Source: Winogradskyella costae
GTDB taxonomy: Bacteria > Bacteroidota > Bacteroidia > Flavobacteriales > Flavobacteriaceae
DNA length: 64,000 nt
Assembly: GCF_013403865.1 (NCBI RefSeq)
Contig: NZ_JABFDK010000001.1
Location: forward strand, 62,001 to 126,000
Reading direction: 5' to 3'
Shown piece after piece: positions 18,402-27,213 of this stretch. The notes under the pieces are model-generated. The model was not told where the DNA came from. It did no database searches and was given only the letters and a program-made list of their open reading frames with translations. Position 1 is the first letter of the stretch, and each line of letters begins with the position of its first letter. The translations under genes were made by a program, and so were the position numbers.

Positions 18402-19481
18402 ATGCCATATAAATTCTTAATATACATTTCTTACAGCTATGCTTTACCTATAGGCAATCCTTTGGAAAAAGAAATCTCAAGTAGAGGAGATATTGTGATG
18501 TGGTTTAGTGATCTTAACGATGGTAAAGTAGCGCTAGAAGATAAAACTAATGTTTTAGACACTATACAAGATGTTGTAGACTTTAAACCAGATATTGTTT
18601 TAACAGCAACCAATGATGTTCCAGACTTTATTACGGGACTAAAAGTCCAAATATTTCATGGTTTTTTAGCTCAAAAAAGACCATCAAAAAAACATATTTT
18701 TAGCGAATTCAGAATTCGCGGTTTCTTTGATTTATATTGTACTCAAGGCCCAAGTACCACATCTATTTTCAAGCAATTAGAGAAAAAGCATAAACACTTT
18801 AAAGTTGTTGAAACAGGCTGGAGTAAGGTTGATCCTCTTTTCCCAATAAAAAATCACCAATCAAATAACAAACCAAAAATATTAATAGCTTCTACGTTTA
18901 CAGAAAGGCTGAGCCTCGCTTTTGATGATACCGTGTTTAATGAAATTAAAAAATTATCTCAAACAGGTAAATACGAATTCGATCTGGTATTACACCCTAA
19001 AATACCTGATAGCATTATAAACAATTGGAAATCACTGGAGAATGAGAATTTCACGTATCATGATACAACCAACCTAATTCCTATATTCCAACATTCTGAT
19101 ATTTTATTCGCAGACACCACTTCTGCTATTCAAGAGTTTTTATTACAAAAGAAACCTGTAGTTAGTTTTAAGCATACATTTAATCATGATTATTTAATTC
19201 ATGTAAACGAAGCTGCTAACATTGAAGAACGTTTTGATTATGCTCTAACTTATCCAGAAGAGTTAATTAAAAAAATAGGACCTTTCATTAATGAGTTACA
19301 CCCATATGATGATGGTCAATCAAGTAAGCGTATTGTAGATTTAGCTATATCTTATTTACACGAAGACAAAAGTCATTTAAAAAATAAACCTCTCAATTTA
19401 ATTCGCAAATATAAAATCAGAAAACGTTTGGGCTATTTTACATTGAAGAGTTACTCTAAGCCTTTTACTATTAAGAAATAG
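18402..19481 (+). CDS. CDP-glycerol glycerophosphotransferase-like protein
   Basis: A 359-residue GT-B-like protein of the TagB/TagF-type family. Supporting features are the mid-region VQIFHGFLAQKRPSK with its conserved histidine, VETGWSKVDPLF, VLHPKIPDS, and the C-terminal nucleotide-binding part with HSDILFADTTSAIQEFL and KPVVSFKH. The family transfers polyol phosphates (glycerol or ribitol phosphate) from CDP carriers to teichoic acids or similar polymers. In a Gram-negative flavobacterium the product would be a teichoic-acid-like capsule or LPS substituent. Its last 11 bases overlap tail to tail with the next, leftward gene. Confidence 0.78.
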   Translation: MPYKFLIYISYSYALPIGNPLEKEISSRGDIVMWFSDLNDGKVALEDKTNVLDTIQDVVDFKPDIVLTATNDVPDFITGLKVQIFHGFLAQKRPSKKHIFSEFRIRGFFDLYCTQGPSTTSIFKQLEKKHKHFKVVETGWSKVDPLFPIKNHQSNNKPKILIASTFTERLSLAFDDTVFNEIKKLSQTGKYEFDLVLHPKIPDSIINNWKSLENENFTYHDTTNLIPIFQHSDILFADTTSAIQEFLLQKKPVVSFKHTFNHDYLIHVNEAANIEERFDYALTYPEELIKKIGPFINELHPYDDGQSSKRIVDLAISYLHEDKSHLKNKPLNLIRKYKIRKRLGYFTLKSYSKPFTIKK

Positions 19482-20307
19482 TTTCATCCTTTTTAATACC
19501 GAACTGGGTATAAGTGGATTTCTGTTGCTTCGTATGTTGTCTAATCTGTTTATTTTGTTTCAAGATATCCTCGTTTTTATACGGTCGTTCATGATGCAAA
19601 TGAACACAAATGGCACTATAACGAATCTGTAAAAACGCAACACCGTTATACATCATTCGCTCACCTACTTCCCTATCCTCTCCTCCATATTTCATACGCT
19701 GATCAAAACCATTAACGGCTAGAATATCACTTTTCCAACACGATACATTCATGCCGTCAAAAGTGGCTTTTGTTGGTGTTACAAAATTCAAAAACTTAGC
19801 TTTTGCATCTGATTTTGTCAGCTTATTCATTTTAAAAGTTTTTGGCTGACCTTCAGCAATAAGCCAATCCTTTTCAAAGCATTTTTGTGCACTGATAACT
19901 TGAGCATTCATTTTATTTGAAACTTCGTCTGTTAGTTTAAAGTATCCTCCAGAAAGCGCATGTTGTAATCGTCTTAATTTTAAATGCGTTTCAACAAAAT
20001 CATTACGCGCAATACAATCTCCATCTGTAAATATTAAATAGTCAGCGTTTGAAGCCAAAATGGCTTTGTTTAAAATTTTTGTTTTCTGAAAACCATCATC
20101 TTCTTGCCAAACGTGTATCACTTTCAAATCTGAATGCTCAGAAAATTGATCTATAACAGCTTTGGTTTTTTCGTCAGAACCATCATCTGCAATAATAATT
20201 TCAAAATCTCTGGTGGTTTGGATATCAAAACTGAGCAACACCAGTTTAAGCCATTCGGATTTATTATAGGTGCTTACAATTATTGTTGCTTGTAGATTAG
20301 ATTGCAT
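19471..20307 (-). CDS. GT2 family glycosyltransferase
   Basis: A 278-residue GT-A glycosyltransferase: TIIVSTYNKSEWLKLVLLSF at the N-terminus, IIIADDGSDEKT for the nucleotide, FTDGDCIARNDF as the DxD metal site, and a C-terminal NGFDQRMKYGGEDREVGERM segment of the Glyco_transf_7C type, usual in galactosyl- or chondroitin-polymerase-like enzymes. It is cytoplasmic, with no membrane helix. Donor and acceptor cannot be stated. The only leftward transferase in the block besides the kinase gene. Confidence 0.88.
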   Translation of the reverse strand: MQSNLQATIIVSTYNKSEWLKLVLLSFDIQTTRDFEIIIADDGSDEKTKAVIDQFSEHSDLKVIHVWQEDDGFQKTKILNKAILASNADYLIFTDGDCIARNDFVETHLKLRRLQHALSGGYFKLTDEVSNKMNAQVISAQKCFEKDWLIAEGQPKTFKMNKLTKSDAKAKFLNFVTPTKATFDGMNVSCWKSDILAVNGFDQRMKYGGEDREVGERMMYNGVAFLQIRYSAICVHLHHERPYKNEDILKQNKQIRQHTKQQKSTYTQFGIKKDETIS

Positions 20308-20347
20308 TTAGCAAAAATACTATTTTTACAGCATTGAAATCAACAAC

Positions 20348-21112
20348 ATGATAAAACTGTCTGGAGTCATTATCACTTTTAATGAAGAACGCAACATTGA
20401 ACAATGTTTGAAATCTTTAGTTGATGTGGTAGACGAAATTATTGTTGTAGATTCCTTTTCTACAGACAACACAAAAGCCATCTGTAAAGCATTTAACGTC
20501 ACATTTATTGAGCAAGAATTCTTAGGTTATATAGAACAAAAGAATTTTGCATTATCACAAGCAAGCTTTAACCATATTGTTTCATTAGATGGCGATGAGG
20601 CTTTATCTGAAACCCTGCAGCAATCCATAATCAATCTAAAATCGAATTGGAAATTTGATGGGTATTATGCCAATCGTTTCAATAACTTTTGTGGGCAATG
20701 GATTAAACATTCCGATTGGTATCCAAATAAGAAATTACGCATTTTTGATAGACGATGTGCAGAATGGAAAGGTATTAATCCACACGATAATGTGCAATTA
20801 CACGATGCTAAAGCAAAGTTTGGACATTTAAAAGGTGATATCTTACATAAAACCTACCAAACCTATTCTGAGTTTAATCAAAAGACAGAATATTTTTCAA
20901 CTATTGCGGCAAAAGCGTATTTCGATTCGGGAAAAAAAAGTTCTCTATTGAAAATTATTTGGAACCCTACATGGGCCTTTTTTAAATCCTATTTTTTAAG
21001 ATTTGGATTTTTAGATGGGCTTAATGGCTTTGTAATTTGTGTACAAACGGCAAATATTACGTTTTTAAAATATTCGAAATTAAGAGAACTAGAAAAAATC
21101 AATAGACCTTAA
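20348..21112 (+). CDS. GT2 glycosyltransferase, WaaE/KdtX-like
   Basis: A 254-residue GT2 enzyme: LSGVIITFNEERNIEQCLKSL, DEIIVVDSFSTDNT, and VSLDGDEALSE as the DxD site, then a WYPNKKLRIFDRRCAEWKG segment typical of LPS core beta-1,4-glucosyltransferases of the KdtX/WaaE group. A hydrophobic stretch near residues 205-235 could sit at the membrane. Proximity to a Kdo-kinase-like gene, which faces it with only the stop codons between, supports an LPS core role (inference). Confidence 0.85.
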   Translation: MIKLSGVIITFNEERNIEQCLKSLVDVVDEIIVVDSFSTDNTKAICKAFNVTFIEQEFLGYIEQKNFALSQASFNHIVSLDGDEALSETLQQSIINLKSNWKFDGYYANRFNNFCGQWIKHSDWYPNKKLRIFDRRCAEWKGINPHDNVQLHDAKAKFGHLKGDILHKTYQTYSEFNQKTEYFSTIAAKAYFDSGKKSSLLKIIWNPTWAFFKSYFLRFGFLDGLNGFVICVQTANITFLKYSKLRELEKINRP

Positions 21113-21874
21113 TTACGTTCTCCAAAATCTCAATTTCTTTTTTAAACGTTGTTTTTTATGATGCTTAGCCTGAAAAGCTTCTGTTGCCTCCCACATTAAA
21201 TTTACAATTTTATCATAATCTTCTCCCGAAACTTTCGCATACTCATCACTCATAACATCTACCATAGATTTATGAATGGTTAATCTGTCGAAGTTTTTTA
21301 TACGATCTTCAAAGTTCATGTGTTTAAATTCCATACGATTCAAATCCACTAAAAAGAACTCATAACCATCATCTACCTTTTTTATTAAAGTGTTTCCTGG
21401 AGAGTGATCTAAGAATTTAATTCCTTTCTCATGCAATTGAAATGTAAATCGTGTAAAGGCTCTTAAAATAGCCTCATAATCTGGGTAATTAAAATCGTGA
21501 GTAAGTTCTCTATAAGTCAAATCGCAATCGACCTGTTCTGATAAATAGTAGCTTTTTTTAAATAAAAAAAATGATTTAAACTCGTAATAAGCAATCGGTT
21601 GTGGTGTACCAATCCCTCGTTTAATAAGCTCTAACCCGTATTCATAGGAACGCTGCGCCTTACTTTTTCTAAAAAACGAATATGCTATTTGATTAACAAC
21701 GTTAGGAACCTTGAACGATTTTATATTCACCTGAAAATCCTTCAACTTAAAGAGTCTCAGAGAATTCCGCTTTTGATTACCAAAAGGTGTGCCTTCAGTT
21801 TCAAAATTTTGAATAAAATAATCCAATTTCTCTTGCGAATCCTTGTATTCAGTTCTAATTCTAAACGTTTTCAT
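21113..21874 (-). CDS. Kdo/WaaP-type lipopolysaccharide kinase
   Basis: A 253-residue member of the lipopolysaccharide kinase (Kdo/WaaP) family, which phosphorylates sugars of the inner core. Kinase signatures: a lysine in VNIKSFKVPN (about K52-K55), RSYEYGLELIKRGIGTPQP as the alphaC/linker region, catalytic loop FLDHSPGN (154-161) in place of HGDxxxxN, and the metal-binding FLVDLNR (D177). The C-terminal 40 residues are highly basic. It meets the KdtX-like gene tail to tail and diverges from the CapD-like gene. Confidence 0.82.
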   Translation of the reverse strand: MKTFRIRTEYKDSQEKLDYFIQNFETEGTPFGNQKRNSLRLFKLKDFQVNIKSFKVPNVVNQIAYSFFRKSKAQRSYEYGLELIKRGIGTPQPIAYYEFKSFFLFKKSYYLSEQVDCDLTYRELTHDFNYPDYEAILRAFTRFTFQLHEKGIKFLDHSPGNTLIKKVDDGYEFFLVDLNRMEFKHMNFEDRIKNFDRLTIHKSMVDVMSDEYAKVSGEDYDKIVNLMWEATEAFQAKHHKKQRLKKKLRFWRT

Positions 21875-22045
21875 TTAGCAAAATTACAATTTTTAATAAT
21901 CTTTGGTGTGAATATTTTTATCATAATAAAAGTAAAGAAATAAATGCAACAATTTTAAAACATAATTGCTAAACCCTATATTTACAGAGCTAAGAATCGT
22001 GTTTTTTATTTAGAATGATAGAACATTAGTAGCACTAATTACACT

Positions 22046-23260
22046 ATGAACCACAAAAAAATGGACAAACAAAATATATTAAATCTCATTGGTAGAGAAA
22101 ACGAATTGTTTGAACGCGATTTAAAGACACATCATGGTGAACTTAACACTATCGTGGCGTCTTCAAGATTTCTAATTTTAGGTGGAGCAGGCACAATTGG
22201 CCAAGCCGTAACTAAAGAAATTTTTAAACGTCATCCTAAAAAACTGCATGTCGTTGATATAAGTGAAAATAACTTAGTCGAATTAGTGAGAGATATCAGA
22301 AGCTCTTTTGGATATATCGCTGGTGATTTTAAAACGTTTGCTTTAGATATTGGCTCTATGGCATATGATGCGTTTATTGCTTCAGACGGTAATTATGATT
22401 ATGTACTAAATCTTTCAGCATTAAAACACGTACGAAGTGAAGAAGACGCTTTTACATTAATGCGAATGATTGATGTCAATATTTTTAATACTAACAAAAC
22501 CATTCAACAATCTATAGATAATGGTGTCAAAAAATATTTTTGCGTGTCTACAGATAAGGCTGCAGACCCTGTGAATATGATGGGAGCTTCTAAGCGCATT
22601 ATGGAACTTTTTTTAATGCAAAAAAGTAAAGACATCACTATTTCTACAGCGCGCTTTGCTAACGTAGCATTTTCCGATGGGTCTTTATTATATGGTTTTG
22701 AGCAACGAATGAAAAAACAACAACCTATTGCGGCTCCAAACGATATTAAAAGATATTTTATAACACCAAAAGAATCTGGAGAACTCTGTTTAATGTCCTG
22801 TGTTTTTGGCGAGAATAATGATATATTTTTCCCACAACTGAATGAACAGTTACATTCAACCAGTTTCGCTGAAGTTGCTATAAAATACATTACAGCACTT
22901 GGTTACGAACCTTATTTGTGTGACAACGAAAATGAAGCAAGGCAATTAGCAAAAACCCTTCCTCAATCTGGAAAATGGCCGTATTTATTGACTAAAAGTG
23001 ATACGACAGGAGAAAAAGAATCTGAAGAATTCTATACAGCACATGAAACTTTAGACCTTAATCGTTTTAAGACGCTTGGTATAATTAAAAATGAATTAAA
23101 CATTGATAGTGGCTATAAACTCAAACTTTTTTCTGAGTCTCTAAATAAACTTAAAGCAAATAAATCTTGGACAAAGGCAGATATAACCCAATTATTTCAT
23201 AAAATATTACCGAACTTTAACCACAAAGAGACTGGTAAATATTTAGATCATAAAATGTAA
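22046..23260 (+). CDS. CapD/FlaA1-like nucleotide-sugar 4,6-dehydratase
   Basis: A 404-residue extended SDR of the polysaccharide biosynthesis (CapD-like) family. The Rossmann loop is LILGGAGTIGQAV (about 48-60), the catalytic regions are LNLSALKHVRSEED, FCVSTDKAADP and NMMGASKRIMEL with the family's Met-x-x-x-Lys in place of Tyr-x-x-x-Lys. It lacks the N-terminal membrane domain of the long FlaA1-type proteins. The last 110 residues are an extra domain usual for the group that feeds modified hexosamine synthesis. The ATG at 22046 is used; an in-frame ATG at 22061 is an alternative. Paired with the nucleotidyltransferase that follows directly. Confidence 0.85.
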   Translation: MNHKKMDKQNILNLIGRENELFERDLKTHHGELNTIVASSRFLILGGAGTIGQAVTKEIFKRHPKKLHVVDISENNLVELVRDIRSSFGYIAGDFKTFALDIGSMAYDAFIASDGNYDYVLNLSALKHVRSEEDAFTLMRMIDVNIFNTNKTIQQSIDNGVKKYFCVSTDKAADPVNMMGASKRIMELFLMQKSKDITISTARFANVAFSDGSLLYGFEQRMKKQQPIAAPNDIKRYFITPKESGELCLMSCVFGENNDIFFPQLNEQLHSTSFAEVAIKYITALGYEPYLCDNENEARQLAKTLPQSGKWPYLLTKSDTTGEKESEEFYTAHETLDLNRFKTLGIIKNELNIDSGYKLKLFSESLNKLKANKSWTKADITQLFHKILPNFNHKETGKYLDHKM

Positions 23261-23263
23261 TTG

Positions 23264-23968
23264 ATGCATAACAAAATAGATGTTGTAATCATGGCTGGTG
23301 GGAAAGGTGAACGCTTAATGCCATTAACCAAAAACACTCCAAAACCCCTTTTAAAAATAGGTAACAAACCAATAATTGAATACAGCACAGATCGTTTAGC
23401 ATCTTACGGAATAAAACATATAAACATTTCTACCAATTATTTAAGTCATCAAATTGTCTCCTATTTTGAAGAAAACAACGAGCATCAAATTGATTTTAAT
23501 TTCATTAAAGAATCAAAGTCTTTAGGGACTATTGGTGCTTTAAAACTTATAGAGCACTTTAACAATGATTATATATTAGTGATGAATGCAGATTTACTCA
23601 CTAATGTAAATTTCGAATCCATTTTTAATGATTTTATTTCAAAAAAAGGTGATGCTTTAATTGCAACAATACCTTCTAAAGTCAATATTCCACATGGAGT
23701 TGTTGAAACGAAAGCCGGTTTTGTTACCGATTTAAAAGAAAAACCGTCTTACACTTATTATTCTAATGCTGGTATTTATATCTTTAAAAAGGAATGTTTC
23801 GAGTTTATTCCCGAAAACAACTTTTTTGATGCCACAGATTTAATTGAAATCTTATTGGCTAAGCGGAAAAAAATTGTCAATTACCCTATTTTAAATTATT
23901 GGTTAGACATTGGAAAACCTGAAGATTTTGAAAAAGCACAACAAGACATTAAACATTTAAAGTTTTAG
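23264..23968 (+). CDS. Sugar-phosphate nucleotidyltransferase
   Basis: A 234-residue GT-A-fold nucleotidyltransferase. The signature VVIMAGGKGERLMPLTKNTPK(PLL) binds the nucleotide; VMNADLLTNV gives the metal-binding aspartate, and LDIGKPEDFEKAQ closes the domain. It resembles short one-domain GDP/UDP-sugar pyrophosphorylases such as those that make activated hexosamines for nonulosonate pathways (PtmE-like), but other genes of such a pathway are not in the window. The ATG at 23264 is preferred over the TTG at 23261, which directly follows the previous stop; the two genes are almost surely co-translated. Confidence 0.87.
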   Translation: MHNKIDVVIMAGGKGERLMPLTKNTPKPLLKIGNKPIIEYSTDRLASYGIKHINISTNYLSHQIVSYFEENNEHQIDFNFIKESKSLGTIGALKLIEHFNNDYILVMNADLLTNVNFESIFNDFISKKGDALIATIPSKVNIPHGVVETKAGFVTDLKEKPSYTYYSNAGIYIFKKECFEFIPENNFFDATDLIEILLAKRKKIVNYPILNYWLDIGKPEDFEKAQQDIKHLKF

Positions 23969-24070
23969 TTCATTACTTTTTTCTGAAACCCTATTTCGTC
24001 TCTAAAACTTAAATTAATTTCTATACCCTAAAAAGGGCAATATTCATTTTAAAAGATTAGTCGCGTGTCG

Positions 24071-24078
24071 TATCTTTG
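24071..24078 (+). promoter_or_regulatory. Promoter box upstream of cca
   Basis: TATCTTTG followed by CA fits the TAnnTTTG consensus closely; no clear TTG lies 17-23 bases before it. It would give a leader of about 65 bases before the cca ATG. Confidence 0.45.
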
Positions 24079-24141
24079 CACAGCTAAAAATACAGTTACT
24101 TTTTAATTCATTTATAGAGCATCTGTAGTTTCAATTATCTT

Positions 24142-25566
24142 ATGAATCACAAACAAGGATTAAAACACTCTATTTTTAAATATATCACTCAATCTGCTGA
24201 AGAACTGCAAGTAGAAAGTTACGTTATTGGCGGCTTTGTACGTGACTATTTTTTAGAACGCGGAAATGCAAAAGATATTGATGTAGTTGCTGTTGGAAGT
24301 GGTATTGAATTAGCAAAACAAGTGGCAAAAAACTTACCAAACCAGCCTAAAGTTCAAGTTTTCAAAACTTACGGAACTGCCATGCTGCAATATAATGATA
24401 TTGAAATTGAATTTGTTGGTGCTCGAAAAGAAAGCTACAATGAAGACAGTAGAAATCCGGTGGTTGAAAACGGTACATTAGAAGACGATCAAAACCGTCG
24501 CGATTTTACCATTAACGCCTTAGCGTTAAGCTTGAATAAAAGTAATTTCGGTGAGCTTTTAGATCCATTTAATGGCCTTAGTGATTTAGACCAAGAGATT
24601 ATTCGTACTCCTCTAGATCCTAATATTACGTATAGTGATGATCCGTTGCGCATGATGCGAGCGATTCGTTTTGCAACCCAATTAAATTTTAACATTGAAG
24701 AAGCATCTTTAAAAGCTATTACAGATAATAAAGAGCGTATAACGATTATTACTAAAGAGCGCATCGTTGTTGAACTCAACAAAATTTTAGAGAGCAAAAC
24801 ACCATCTATCGGGTTCATACATTTAGAAAAAACAGGACTGTTAGATTATATTTTACCAGAATTAACAGCCTTAAAGGGTATTGACGAAATTGAAGGTCAA
24901 CGCCATAAAGATAATTTTTATCACACTTTAGAAGTCGTTGATAATATTGCCAAAACTACTGATAACCTTTGGTTACGTTGGGCCGCATTATTACATGATA
25001 TCGGTAAAGCACCCACTAAAAAATTTCATAAAAAAATTGGGTGGACCTTCCATGCGCACGAATTTGTAGGCTCTAAAATGGTTTATAAACTTTTTAAACG
25101 TTTAAAAATGCCATTGAATGACAAAATGAAATTTGTTCAGAAAATGGTTTTTATGAGTTCACGACCAATTGTTTTGGCAACAGAAGTTACAGATGCTGCA
25201 GTGAGACGTTTGGTGTTTGATGCTGGCGATTATGTTGAAGATTTAATGACCCTTTGTGAAGCCGATATCACTACTAAGAATCCAAAAAAGTTTAAAAAAT
25301 ATCATAATAACTTTCAGAAAGTAAGAGATAAAATTGTTGAAGTTGAAGAACGAGACCAAGTTCGGAATTTTCAACCGCCAGTTTCTGGAGAGGAAATTAT
25401 GGAAACTTTCAACTTAAAACCTTCAAGAGAAATCGGAATAATAAAGGAAGCAATTAAAGAAGCGATTCTAGAAGGTGAAATTCCTAACGATTACGAAGCA
25501 GCGTTTAAGTTGATGTTGGAGAAAGGCAAAAAACTAGGACTTGAAGCAGTAAGCAGTAAGCAGTAA
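24142..25566 (+). CDS. cca: CCA tRNA nucleotidyltransferase with HD domain
   Basis: Adds or repairs the CCA end of tRNAs, or is an A-adding/polyA polymerase relative. The 474-residue protein has the class II nucleotidyltransferase head ([10 protein letters not shown], then DIDVVAVG with the two catalytic aspartates), [12 protein letters not shown]-type motif (here [13 protein letters not shown]), [12 protein letters not shown] and the helical neck/body, followed by an HD phosphohydrolase domain ([11 protein letters not shown]) around residue 290. Its last seven codons (AVSSKQ and stop) lie inside a heptamer tandem array, so the extreme C-terminus is repeat-derived and probably not functionally constrained. 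Confidence 0.93.
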   Translation: MNHKQGLKHSIFKYITQSAEELQVESYVIGGFVRDYFLERGNAKDIDVVAVGSGIELAKQVAKNLPNQPKVQVFKTYGTAMLQYNDIEIEFVGARKESYNEDSRNPVVENGTLEDDQNRRDFTINALALSLNKSNFGELLDPFNGLSDLDQEIIRTPLDPNITYSDDPLRMMRAIRFATQLNFNIEEASLKAITDNKERITIITKERIVVELNKILESKTPSIGFIHLEKTGLLDYILPELTALKGIDEIEGQRHKDNFYHTLEVVDNIAKTTDNLWLRWAALLHDIGKAPTKKFHKKIGWTFHAHEFVGSKMVYKLFKRLKMPLNDKMKFVQKMVFMSSRPIVLATEVTDAAVRRLVFDAGDYVEDLMTLCEADITTKNPKKFKKYHNNFQKVRDKIVEVEERDQVRNFQPPVSGEEIMETFNLKPSREIGIIKEAIKEAILEGEIPNDYEAAFKLMLEKGKKLGLEAVSSKQ

Positions 25567-25622
25567 GCAGTAAGCAGTAAGCAGTAAGCAGTAAGCAGTA
25601 AGCAGTAAGCAGTAAGCAGTAA
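25546..25622. repeat. Eleven perfect tandem copies of GCAGTAA
   Basis: A 77-base array of 11 identical 7-base units begins inside cca and ends 22 bases before the ctaA start codon. The cca stop codon lies at the end of the third unit, so gain or loss of units beyond three leaves the protein unchanged but alters the length of the intergenic leader of ctaA. Confidence 0.97.
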
Positions 25623-25644
25623 AATAATTTTAATTTTTGTATTT

Positions 25645-26670
25645 ATGGCTCATCAAACAAAAGAAAATAAAGCAGTCATCTATTGGCTACTTACAGGTTG
25701 CGCTTTAATTTTTATAATGGTCATCGTTGGTGGTATCACTAGACTGACACATTCTGGCTTATCGATTTCAAACTACAAATTAATTTCAGGAACAATTCCA
25801 CCTATGAATGAGGTAGAATGGACTGAAGCGTTCGAACTTTACAAACAATATCCTGAGTATCAAAAACTTCATAATCACTTTGGTTTAGAAGAATTTAAAG
25901 ACATCTATTTTTGGGAATGGATTCATAGAGTTATTGGCCGATTTATTGGTTTGGTTTTTATAATTCCTTTCATCTACTTTTTAATCAGAAAACGCCTTTC
26001 TGCATCGATTATAAAAAAATCAGTAGTGCTACTTGTTTTAGGAGGTTTTCAAGGGTTTTTAGGTTGGTACATGGTAAAATCTGGCTTAGTGGATGAGCCT
26101 AATGTGAGTCATTTTAGATTAGCAGCACATTTAACCACGGCTTTTCTAACCTTTGCTTACACCTTTTGGGTCGCTTTAGATTTAATGTTTCCAGACAAAA
26201 AAGTCATTGATAAAAAGTTCAGAAATTTTATTAGAATTGGACTAGCCATTCTTATCCTTCAAATTATATATGGAGCTTTTGTAGCTGGCTTAGATGCTGG
26301 ATGGATTCATAACCATTGGCCACTAATGAGTGAAGGCAAATGGATTCACGAAACTGTTTATATCGAAAAGAATCCCATCTACCTAAATTTTTTAGAAGGT
26401 AAAAGTGGAGTTCAATTTGTGCACAGAACTCTAGCTTATATTGTGGTGATTTTTATACTCTCCATTTGGTATAAGGCTAACAGAATGACACTTACCATTT
26501 TTCAGAAAAAAGGAATTAACACCTTATTAGCAATGGTCGGTGTTCAATTTTTATTAGGAGTTTTTACGTTGCTATTAGCAGTTCCGGTATGGTTAGGTGT
26601 ATTGCATCAGGTAGGCGCATTTATTTTGTTAAGTGCTATGACATTTACCTTACATCGCTTTACGAAATAA
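25645..26670 (+). CDS. ctaA: Heme A synthase (COX15/CtaA family)
   Basis: Converts heme O to heme A for cytochrome oxidase in the inner membrane. The 341-residue protein has about eight hydrophobic helices and the family landmarks GGITRLTHSGLSI (residues about 28-40), FWEWIHRVIGRFIG (heme-ligating His), FRLAAHLTTAF, GLDAGWIHNHWPLM and a second-half FVHRTLAY and LHQVGAF. It is of the type found in bacteria without the cysteine pair in the first loop. No other oxidase gene is in the window. Confidence 0.93.
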   Translation: MAHQTKENKAVIYWLLTGCALIFIMVIVGGITRLTHSGLSISNYKLISGTIPPMNEVEWTEAFELYKQYPEYQKLHNHFGLEEFKDIYFWEWIHRVIGRFIGLVFIIPFIYFLIRKRLSASIIKKSVVLLVLGGFQGFLGWYMVKSGLVDEPNVSHFRLAAHLTTAFLTFAYTFWVALDLMFPDKKVIDKKFRNFIRIGLAILILQIIYGAFVAGLDAGWIHNHWPLMSEGKWIHETVYIEKNPIYLNFLEGKSGVQFVHRTLAYIVVIFILSIWYKANRMTLTIFQKKGINTLLAMVGVQFLLGVFTLLLAVPVWLGVLHQVGAFILLSAMTFTLHRFTK

Positions 26671-26682
26671 TTAAAAAAGATT

Positions 26683-26690
26683 TAACTTTG
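26683..26690 (+). promoter_or_regulatory. TAnnTTTG box abutting the start codon
   Basis: TAACTTTG ends 4 bases before the ATG at 26695. With the usual spacing, transcription would begin at about the start codon, predicting a leaderless mRNA. Confidence 0.45.
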
Positions 26691-26694
26691 CAGC

Positions 26695-27213
26695 ATGATT
26701 TATAGATTTAGAATTATCCTTGATAACGACACCGAAGATGATGTGTTCCGCGATATAGAAATACGCGAAAGCGACACTATGGAAGATTTACACAATACTA
26801 TCACGCAGTCTTTTGGGTTTGATGGTATGGAAATGGCTTCATTTTATATAAGCGATGAACAGTGGAATCAAGGTGAAGAAATCGCTATGATGGACATGAG
26901 CGAAGCTGGCAATGAAGTAAAGATGATGAACGAAACGGTTATCAACTCTATTATTCATGAAGCATCTACACGTCTCATCTATCTTTATGATTTTATGAAC
27001 ATGTGGACATTTTATGTCGAACTAGGTGAAATCGTTGAAGAAGCAGAAGGCACGGATTATCCAAACCTAATGTTTGTCCATGGTCAAATTCCTGATGAAG
27101 CTCCAGAAAAAACATTTGAAGCAGAGGAAGACGATGATGACTACAATGAGTTTGAAGACGACTTAGATATTGATGATTACAGTGATTTAGATTTCGATGA
27201 AAACTGGAATTAA
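26695..27213 (+). CDS. pRiA4b ORF-3-like (IS1096 passenger-type) protein
   Basis: A 172-residue protein starting YRFRIILDNDTEDDVFRDIEI, followed by DTMEDLHNTITQSFGFDG and ISDEQW, the diagnostic N-terminal half of the plasmid pRiA4b ORF-3/IS1096 passenger family. Residues about 135-172 are almost wholly Asp/Glu and aromatic. Despite the family name no transposase, inverted repeat or plasmid gene accompanies it, and such proteins are common chromosomal genes in Bacteroidota. Function unknown. It overlaps tail to tail by 4 bases with the next gene. Confidence 0.85.
   Translation: MIYRFRIILDNDTEDDVFRDIEIRESDTMEDLHNTITQSFGFDGMEMASFYISDEQWNQGEEIAMMDMSEAGNEVKMMNETVINSIIHEASTRLIYLYDFMNMWTFYVELGEIVEEAEGTDYPNLMFVHGQIPDEAPEKTFEAEEDDDDYNEFEDDLDIDDYSDLDFDENWN

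Noticed and set aside
14533-19481. dapD as part of the ATP-grasp glycan pathway
   Set aside because: dapD is a complete housekeeping lysine/diaminopimelate gene and its closeness may be accidental; no sequence evidence links its product to glycan acylation.
25546-25622. GCAGTAA array considered as a CRISPR or an origin iteron set
   Set aside because: Contiguous 7-base units without spacers; no dnaA, rep or cas genes nearby.
26695-27213. pRiA4b ORF-3/IS1096 family name taken as a sign of a mobile element
   Set aside because: No transposase, terminal inverted repeats or target duplication around the gene; the family is widespread in chromosomes.
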